A stretch of 50,660 nucleotides of DNA from Pseudonocardia sp. 73-21 (GTDB lineage: Bacteria; Actinomycetota; Actinomycetes; Mycobacteriales; Pseudonocardiaceae). The DNA is taken from the NCBI RefSeq assembly GCF_001899645.1, contig NZ_MKVV01000061.1, forward strand, positions 70,835-121,494. The letters run 5' to 3'. The translations under genes and the position numbers were made by a program. The notes below the pieces were generated by a model, which worked only from the letters and a program-made list of their open reading frames with translations, was not told where the DNA came from and did no database searches. Below are positions 43,329 to 50,660 of this stretch, one piece after another. Position 1 is the stretch's first letter. Each line of letters opens with the position of its first letter.

Positions 43329-44504
43329 CTACTGCAGCTGGGCCAGCACCGGCGAGGGGTAGCGCACCGTGAAGCGGACCTCGCCCAGCAGTCGCTCGAT
43401 CATCCCGGCCCGCTCCTCCAGCCCCGCCCGCGCCTCCGCGTCCACCTCGGCCGTCAGGTGCAGGGCCACCGTGCCGTCCTTGCGGTGGTGCCAGGCGCCG
43501 ACCACCCGGCCGTCGACCCACGCGGTGGGGCCAGCGTTGCCGTTGCGGTCGAACAGGACCGGCACGTCGGCGGGGTCGAGGTGGAAGTCGCGCTGCTTCC
43601 ACCCCATCGTCGTGGGGTCCAGACCCGGCAGGAGCACGAACGACCGCGGAGCAGCAGGCGGCTCGTCGACGTCGTCGGGCAGGACGTAGCCCGGGCCCCC
43701 GTCCAGCTCCACCTCCACCGCGCCGACATCGGCCAGCGCCGTCTTCGTGGTGGCGGCCGTCCAACCGGCCCACCAGGCCACGTCGGCGCGGGTGCCGGGG
43801 CCGAACGCCGCCAGCCAGCGTCGGGCCAGGCCGGCGGCGGCCTCCCGGACGTCGAGCGCGCCGAAGCCGTCGGGGAACCAGGCGTCGGCGGCGGCCCAAC
43901 GGTACTGCCCGTTGATCCACGTGCCGGTGGGGCGGGCCCGCAGGACCTGGCCCGCGAACCCCATGTTCAGCAGCAGCCGGGTGTGGGCGGGCTGGGTGGC
44001 GGTGTACTTGCCCCCGCCGATGGTCAGCGGTACCGCCAGCCCCGGCAGCCGCGCCCCGATCTCCCGGGCCGGGAGCGGGCCCGACTCGCGGAGCAGAGCC
44101 AGGACGTCGGCGGTGGCCGATCTCAGCCAGCCCTCGGGTGAGGTGATGCCGGCAGCCTCCAGCCCGGTGAGCAGGCTGCGCCGCTGCACCTTCGCGACGG
44201 CGAGCGTGGCGCCGTGGTGGGCGTCCCGGGCGGCGTCGTGATCGAAGATCCACAACGTGCGCCGCATGGAGTGGTGGCGCAGCAGCGACCGGTGGTCGTA
44301 GAGCGCCGCGTCGACCGCGGCCAGGTCCGGGTGCTGCATGCGCGCGGCCACCGAGAGGTAGACCGTGACGGGATCGGTGGAGTGCAGCGCCACCAGCGAG
44401 CCGGTGATCTCCTCGACGGAATCCGTACGCCGATCGGGGACGAGCCGGTGCCGCACGGCGAGCCGCGAGCGCCGCTCCGCATCGGTGATGTGTCGAGAGG
44501 CCAC
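43329..44504 (-). CDS. Winged-helix DNA-binding domain protein (HTH_42, AlkX/YcaQ-like)
   Basis: A 391-residue protein of the PF06224 family. RHRLVPDRRTDSVEEITGSLVALHSTDPVTVYLSV, then DHRSLLRHHSMRRTLWIFDHD and TWINGQYRWAAADAWF are characteristic; the end, VGAWHHRKDGTVALHL, is the final beta-hairpin. The branch that includes AlkZ/YcaQ consists of DNA glycosylases that unhook interstrand crosslinks; catalytic residues of AlkZ could not be confirmed by eye, so the activity is uncertain. GTG at 44504. Confidence 0.83.
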   Translation of the reverse strand: MASRHITDAERRSRLAVRHRLVPDRRTDSVEEITGSLVALHSTDPVTVYLSVAARMQHPDLAAVDAALYDHRSLLRHHSMRRTLWIFDHDAARDAHHGATLAVAKVQRRSLLTGLEAAGITSPEGWLRSATADVLALLRESGPLPAREIGARLPGLAVPLTIGGGKYTATQPAHTRLLLNMGFAGQVLRARPTGTWINGQYRWAAADAWFPDGFGALDVREAAAGLARRWLAAFGPGTRADVAWWAGWTAATTKTALADVGAVEVELDGGPGYVLPDDVDEPPAAPRSFVLLPGLDPTTMGWKQRDFHLDPADVPVLFDRNGNAGPTAWVDGRVVGAWHHRKDGTVALHLTAEVDAEARAGLEERAGMIERLLGEVRFTVRYPSPVLAQLQ

Positions 44505-44548
44505 GGCGGCAGCATCCCACCGGGCACCGACAGTGCGGAGCGACGCGG

Positions 44549-44606
44549 GTGAGATGACCGTCGCGGGGCTCGGTCGACCGCCGTGCCCCCATCACGTTCA
44601 TCTCAC
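44549..44606. terminator. 9-bp inverted repeat at the end of the SEC-C gene
   Basis: GTGAGATGA (44549-44557) is mirrored exactly by TCATCTCAC (44598-44606), which contains the SEC-C gene's stop codon. The 40-nt loop is long for a terminator. The spacer must also hold the promoter of the winged-helix gene. Confidence 0.3.
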
Positions 44607-47023
44607 GCGAGACCGAGCAGCTCCCGGATCCGGTCCGGGCGCATCCCGAGCCGCCCCGTCACGGGGTCGTCGACGGGCAGCGCGGCGATGAGTCGCTCCA
44701 GTGCCTCGTGACGCCGGGGATCCGCCGCCGCCTCCCGGGGGGTGGATCCCCCCAGCTCCGGTGCGGGGTCGTCGCACCATCTCCGTTCCCGGCGCTCCTG
44801 CAGCTGCAGCACCGCCGCCGAGGGGGCCGCGGCCGGGGCGGGCCTCGGGGGTGTCGAGCGCAGCACCGTCCGGGGCGGGGGCGGACCCGCGCCGAGCAGG
44901 TCCAGCAGCTCGAGGCCGTCGCGCTCCTCCAGGACGGCCAGCAGCTCCTCCTCCAGGTCCCGGTCCACCGCGACGACGGCCACCAGCACGCGGCGGCCGG
45001 TGCCGTCGGGCAGGGCGCGCGCGCAGATCCGGGCGCCGACGGTCGCGATCCGGCCGACGGTCTCGAACTGCTCACCGGTGCGGACGTCCCGCACGTGCGT
45101 GGGGTCCGCCACCTCGTAGACGCTGCGCTCCACCGTCAGCCACGACGCGCCCAGCTCCCGCTCGTCGGCGGGTAGCAGCGGCCCGCGGTCGGCGAGGAAC
45201 CGCGCGAACCAGCCGCCCTCGTGCAGCACGGCGTCGACGACGACCGGCTCGTGGTAGGCGGCCTCCAGATCGCCGTCCTCGCCGGCGAGGGCCTCGGCGT
45301 ACTCCTCCAGCAGGTCGGCCGCCGCGCCGCCGCGGCGTTCGACGTAGCCGACGGCCTTGCGGTGCAGCCAGCCGACGCGTTCGGCGAGTGGAACGGCGGG
45401 CCGCTGCCCGGGGTGGCACTGCTTGTACTTGCGGCCCGACCCGCACCAGCAGGGGTCGTTGCGTCCCGGCTCGGGGCCCGCGGCGGCGGCGAACGGCCGG
45501 ACCGTCATGACGTCGGGCTCGCCCTCCCCCGCGTCGACGGAGCGCCACCGGCCCAAGGCCGCCGCGGCGTCGCCCCGGTCGGACTCGTAGGCCGCGAGCC
45601 GGTCCTCCACCAGCCCCCACCCATCGGCGGCCGCGGACGCGGCCCGCAGGTGCGACTCGGCGTCGAGGACCCGGCCGTCGCGCTCCGCGGCGGTGGCGGC
45701 CACGAACTCCGCCACGGCCGCGCGGGGCGAGCGTCCGGCCGCGGCGACCAGCCGGGCGCCCAGCGCGACGAGGGCGGCGACCCGCTCGGCGTCGTGCTGG
45801 TCGTGCTCGTCGAGCAGCTCGTCCAGGACCGTGACCAGCACGTCCGGATCGCCGAGCAGGTCCAGCGACCGCCGCAGGGCCGACGAGTCCCCGGCCGCGG
45901 CGGTGAGCAGGTCGAGCGCCTCCAGGGCCGCGTCGCGCTGCTCGGGGGTGGGCAGCCGCTCCACCACCCGGGACGCCCGGTCGGCCTCCTCGGCGTTGGC
46001 CCACACCGACTCGTCGTGGGCGAACTCGTCCTCGCGCCGCTCCAGGCCCGCGGCCGCGGCCAGCTCGGTCAGCGGCGGGACCGGACGGGCGAAGACGTCG
46101 GGGTCGCGCAGCAGCATCCCGACCACGAGCATCTCGCCGGTGACCGGCAATCCGGGCTCGGCGACCTCGACATCGTAGACGGAGCGGAGCAGGTCCACCA
46201 GGCCGGGAGGGGCGACGGGCTCGTCGTCCAGCACCGCGACGCTCACCTCCCCGTCCCCGGTGACGCGCACGGCGAGCAGGGCGTCGAGCGGCAGGGGCGC
46301 GAGCCAGTCGACGGGCCCGGCCCACGCCATGTCGTCCACCACGAGCGCGCCCTGGGCCACCCGCGGCTGGGGGAACCGGAGGAACGCGGCGAGGTCGGCG
46401 TCGAGGTCGAGGTAGTCCTCGGCGTGCTCGGCCGCGGAGAGCCGGTGGGTGAGCACGATGCCGTCGACCAGCCCCGGCACGTGCACGACGACGTCGGGGT
46501 AGGCCATCGTGATCGGCGAGGCGGGGTCCAGCATCAGCTCGGCCTCGACGGCGGCGAACCAGGCCGGGTCGGCGCTGTCGACGCCCAGCGGCTCGGCCAC
46601 CAGCTCGATCAGCCGGCCGAGCGCCACGGACCTCTGCGCCCGGACGACGTCCAGGTAGGCGGCCCGCAGCGTCTCCGGGGCCGGGGCGGGGAGCCGTTCC
46701 AGGGCCGCCTCGTACGCCGCCGGGTCGATGTCCTCGCCCCGCAGCGCCGCCTCGATCTGCGGCAGGATCGCGCCCACCAGCTGGTCCATCGCCGCGTGGC
46801 GGTCGAGCCCGAGCCCGAGCAGCCGGACCGCGGTGGCCCACGTGGCGGGCGGGTCGCCGTCGAGCACCTGGTTGGCGATCACCACCCGGATCGACGGCGG
46901 CGGCCAGCCCTCGTCGGGATCGGGCCGGTCGGCGTGCAGGAGGGCGATGCGGCCGTCCTCGTCCGCGTAGTCGTCCGCGTCCGGGACGGAGCCGAACAGG
47001 AACCTCAGGCGTGCCTCGTCCAC
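44603..47023 (-). CDS. SEC-C zinc motif protein of unknown function
   Basis: An 806-residue, strongly acidic and Ala/Leu-rich cytoplasmic protein. GTG 47023 is chosen because TAGGCT (47031-47036) is 7 nt upstream (leaderless). The N-terminal 480 residues are mostly helical and unfamiliar. A SEC-C zinc motif (GRNDPCWCGSGRKYKQCHPG) is at about residues 515-534; it is followed by a 270-residue region with ASWLTVERSVYEVADPTHVRDV that looks like a separate domain. SEC-C is best known from the SecA tail, where it binds SecB and ribosomes, but isolated copies occur in many unrelated proteins. A motif in the middle of the chain is unusual. Confidence 0.75.
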   Translation of the reverse strand: MDEARLRFLFGSVPDADDYADEDGRIALLHADRPDPDEGWPPPSIRVVIANQVLDGDPPATWATAVRLLGLGLDRHAAMDQLVGAILPQIEAALRGEDIDPAAYEAALERLPAPAPETLRAAYLDVVRAQRSVALGRLIELVAEPLGVDSADPAWFAAVEAELMLDPASPITMAYPDVVVHVPGLVDGIVLTHRLSAAEHAEDYLDLDADLAAFLRFPQPRVAQGALVVDDMAWAGPVDWLAPLPLDALLAVRVTGDGEVSVAVLDDEPVAPPGLVDLLRSVYDVEVAEPGLPVTGEMLVVGMLLRDPDVFARPVPPLTELAAAAGLERREDEFAHDESVWANAEEADRASRVVERLPTPEQRDAALEALDLLTAAAGDSSALRRSLDLLGDPDVLVTVLDELLDEHDQHDAERVAALVALGARLVAAAGRSPRAAVAEFVAATAAERDGRVLDAESHLRAASAAADGWGLVEDRLAAYESDRGDAAAALGRWRSVDAGEGEPDVMTVRPFAAAAGPEPGRNDPCWCGSGRKYKQCHPGQRPAVPLAERVGWLHRKAVGYVERRGGAAADLLEEYAEALAGEDGDLEAAYHEPVVVDAVLHEGGWFARFLADRGPLLPADERELGASWLTVERSVYEVADPTHVRDVRTGEQFETVGRIATVGARICARALPDGTGRRVLVAVVAVDRDLEEELLAVLEERDGLELLDLLGAGPPPPRTVLRSTPPRPAPAAAPSAAVLQLQERRERRWCDDPAPELGGSTPREAAADPRRHEALERLIAALPVDDPVTGRLGMRPDRIRELLGLA

Positions 47024-47030
47024 GTGCGGA

Positions 47031-47036
47031 AGCCTA
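47031..47036 (-). promoter_or_regulatory. Leaderless -10 box of the SEC-C gene
   Basis: TAGGCT on the minus strand, 7 nt before GTG 47023. It is placed 2 bp past the carboxylesterase stop (47038-47040). Confidence 0.5.
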
Positions 47037-47037
47037 G

Positions 47038-48528
47038 TCAGCGGTAGTTCGCGTACCCCGTCCACGCCTGGCGACGGGCGCGGCGGGGGTCGCACTCGAC
47101 GCGGTCCTCGGCGTCGATCACCAGCGTGCGCCGGTCGGCGACGTCGTAGCCGGGCCAGCCCGCGGCCGGCGCACCGGTGCGGGCGAAGGAGATCCAGTGC
47201 TCCTGCACCCGGCGGGTGACCCCGGCCAGGTCCTGGCGGCCCCCGAACGCGGTGAGCAGGCGGGAGAGCCGCTTCGCGCCGAACACGGCCGCCATCTCGG
47301 TGCCGTGCGTGGCGTCGACGCCGAGCACCTTCAGCGCGCGCGGCGCGAAGTCGTAGCGGTAGACCCAGGTGGGGGCCACCGCCGAGTGCCCGTCGGCCGC
47401 CCGGACGCTGGGCCACCAGAACGTCACGTCACCGCCGAGGTCCACCGCCGACGACGCGGCGGGGTAGCGCGGGTAGGCGGACAGGATGCGGGCGCGGGCG
47501 CCCGGGTCGGTGACCGCGAACATGCGATCGATCAGGTCCGTCGACGTGGGCAGCACCCGGCCGGAACGCGCGAACAGGGTGGCCTCGCGGTCGTTGGTGC
47601 CGATGAGCAGCGGCACCGGGTGGGTGCGGCCGCCGTCGAAGGCGTCGATCGGGTGCTCGGGCAGGTAGTCGCCGTCCACCACCGGGGCGAAGCAGAGGGT
47701 GCCGGGGGTGCGTTCGTTGGTCCAGTCGTCCAGGGTGGCCCCGGCGGCGACCAGTGCGGCCGGGTCGGCGCGCAGCACCGCGTCGAGGGCGTCGTGCGGG
47801 CCGGCGCCGAGGATGCCGGCGAGGTCCGCGGCCCAGCCGGCCGCCCGCCCGGACGTGTACGCGGCCTCGACGGCCGAGCTCTCCGAGATGGCCCGGGCGA
47901 ACAGGCCGCGCGCGGCCGGGGTGGCCATCAGCGTGGTCACCGAGATCGCGCCGGCCGACTCCCCGAACACCGTGACGTTGTCCGCGTCGCCCCCGAACGC
48001 GGCGATGTTGTCGCGCACCCACTCCAGTGCGGCGACCTGGTCGCGCAGCCCCAGGTTGGCGTCGACCGGGCGGACCGGCGTCGCGTAGCGGGTGAAGTCG
48101 AGGTAACCCAGCACGCCGAGGCGGTAGTTGAAGGTGACGTGCACGACGTCGCCCGCGCGGACCAGCTCCTTGCCACCGTAGAGCGTGGCGGCCGACGAGC
48201 CCGCACTGAACGCGCCGCCGTAGATCCACACCATCACCGGGCGGGGCCGGGTGGACCCCGCGGCGGGGCGCAGGACGTTGATGCTCAGGCAGTCCTCGCC
48301 CATCGGGGTGCGGCGACCCGCACCGAGCATCGCGTTGTTGCGGGCCTGGGGCGGCACCGGGCCGAACCGGGACGCATCGCGGACGCCGGTCCACGGCTCG
48401 GGCGCACGCGGGGCGCGCAGCCGGCCGTCACCGGCGGTGGACGCGGCGTAGGGGATGCCGCGCCAGGCCACGAGATCACCCTCGACGGCGCCCCGGACGA
48501 CGCCGCTGCCGGTCTTCACCTCGATCAT
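47038..48528 (-). CDS. Type B carboxylesterase
   Basis: A 496-residue alpha/beta hydrolase of normal size for the family. The nucleophile is in VTVFGESAGAISV; MVWIYGGAFSAGSS is the oxyanion hole; the acid is probably the Asp/Glu of IGTNDREATLF and the His is in DATHGTEMAAVFG. EDCLSINVLRP is the typical disulfide-loop region, here without the pair. No signal peptide is seen, so it is cytoplasmic. ATG 48528 has AGGGAG 6 nt upstream. Substrate unknown. Confidence 0.9.
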   Translation of the reverse strand: MIEVKTGSGVVRGAVEGDLVAWRGIPYAASTAGDGRLRAPRAPEPWTGVRDASRFGPVPPQARNNAMLGAGRRTPMGEDCLSINVLRPAAGSTRPRPVMVWIYGGAFSAGSSAATLYGGKELVRAGDVVHVTFNYRLGVLGYLDFTRYATPVRPVDANLGLRDQVAALEWVRDNIAAFGGDADNVTVFGESAGAISVTTLMATPAARGLFARAISESSAVEAAYTSGRAAGWAADLAGILGAGPHDALDAVLRADPAALVAAGATLDDWTNERTPGTLCFAPVVDGDYLPEHPIDAFDGGRTHPVPLLIGTNDREATLFARSGRVLPTSTDLIDRMFAVTDPGARARILSAYPRYPAASSAVDLGGDVTFWWPSVRAADGHSAVAPTWVYRYDFAPRALKVLGVDATHGTEMAAVFGAKRLSRLLTAFGGRQDLAGVTRRVQEHWISFARTGAPAAGWPGYDVADRRTLVIDAEDRVECDPRRARRQAWTGYANYR

Positions 48529-48538
48529 GTGGGGCTCC

Positions 48539-50496
<1,958 letters not shown>

Positions 50497-50660
50497 TCAG
50501 CGGGACTTGGGGTCCCCGTTCGGATGGGACTCCTTGCCCACTCCCTGGGTGACGATCTCCGCCACCTGCGCGTGGCCGCCCACATGGGCTTCCTCGCGGA
50601 AGCGTTCCACCAGGTGCGGGTAGTGCAGCTCGAACGCCGGACGCTCCGACCGGATCCGGG
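50497..50660 (-). CDS. ctaD: C-terminus of cytochrome c oxidase subunit I (CtaD)
   Basis: Only the last 54 residues are in the window, ending at the stop 50497-50499: [20 protein letters not shown] is the conserved C-terminal tail of actinobacterial CtaD, followed by a polar extension ([20 protein letters not shown] and on). The position directly upstream of serB agrees. The heme-copper core lies outside the window, so the call rests on this tail and the gene order. Confidence 0.75.
   Translation of the reverse strand, partial: RIRSERPAFELHYPHLVERFREEAHVGGHAQVAEIVTQGVGKESHPNGDPKSR

Noticed and set aside
44603..47416. A longer form of the SEC-C protein starting at 47416.
   Set aside because: The extra 130 residues are low-complexity and antisense-like to nothing conserved, and they overlap the carboxylesterase; the leaderless start at 47023 is much better supported.

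Overview
The window is high-GC actinobacterial DNA with almost no non-coding space. It has WhiB, UsfX/SigF and SEC-C proteins, the CysO/CysM/Mec sulfur-carrier cysteine pathway, many GTG starts and many leaderless promoters (TAnnnT box 6-8 nt before the start codon). The block at 29.3-43.3 kb (rdgB, rph, a metallo-hydrolase, murI, rhomboid, cysM, cysO, mec, DUF2017, clpS, pncB, dinG) matches the Mycobacterium tuberculosis Rv1329c-Rv1342c neighbourhood as I remember it. The gene content suggests a Pseudonocardiaceae-like actinomycete; the genus (perhaps Pseudonocardia) is a guess.

Layout. 1-3.6 kb: a partial FIST sensor protein, cinA and a patatin-like hydrolase. 3.6-13.7 kb: a signalling and respiration block with two small membrane proteins, a NarL-type response regulator, a membrane-anchored trypsin-like protease, a receiver-only regulator, an ABC transporter with an embedded histidine kinase, and a short diiron protein of the alternative oxidase/plastid terminal oxidase type. 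Four of its intergenic regions share a DNA motif around GGTGTGGCCAG. 13.9-18.7 kb: thioesterases, a DUF2795 protein, a STAS protein, an amidase, and decayed PhoX-like and PH-domain genes. 18.8-25.6 kb: a Cds1-like cysteine desulfhydrase, then a partner-switching stress cluster: two more STAS antagonists, WhiB, a LOV-GAF-SpoIIE phosphatase with a complete photoactive-cysteine motif, and the overlapping usfX-sigF pair with a SigF-type promoter.

25.7-29.3 kb: a ferredoxin-reductase-type flavoprotein, a DUF3618 protein, Bcp peroxiredoxin, then a LexA box, a decayed HNH endonuclease gene and, directly abutting it, a complete tRNA cloverleaf with anticodon UAG but a short class I variable loop. 29.3-41.2 kb: nucleotide-pool and RNA enzymes, glutamate racemase, the cysteine pathway (CysO carries an unusual C-terminal tail that ends again in Gly-Gly), ClpS, and NAD salvage (pncB-pncA). 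A MerR regulator faces a DUF4188 gene across a 19-bp-spacer promoter. 41.3-50.7 kb: DinG helicase, a winged-helix protein, a SEC-C protein, a carboxylesterase, a PTH2-like hydrolase, SerB and the C-terminus of CtaD.

The points most worth following up are the SOS-box/HNH/tRNA(UAG) unit, the blue-light-type phosphatase beside sigF, the AOX/PTOX-like protein and its shared promoter motif, and the tailed CysO. No insertion sequence, prophage, CRISPR array or rRNA was seen, and no gene-free stretch longer than 300 bases exists.
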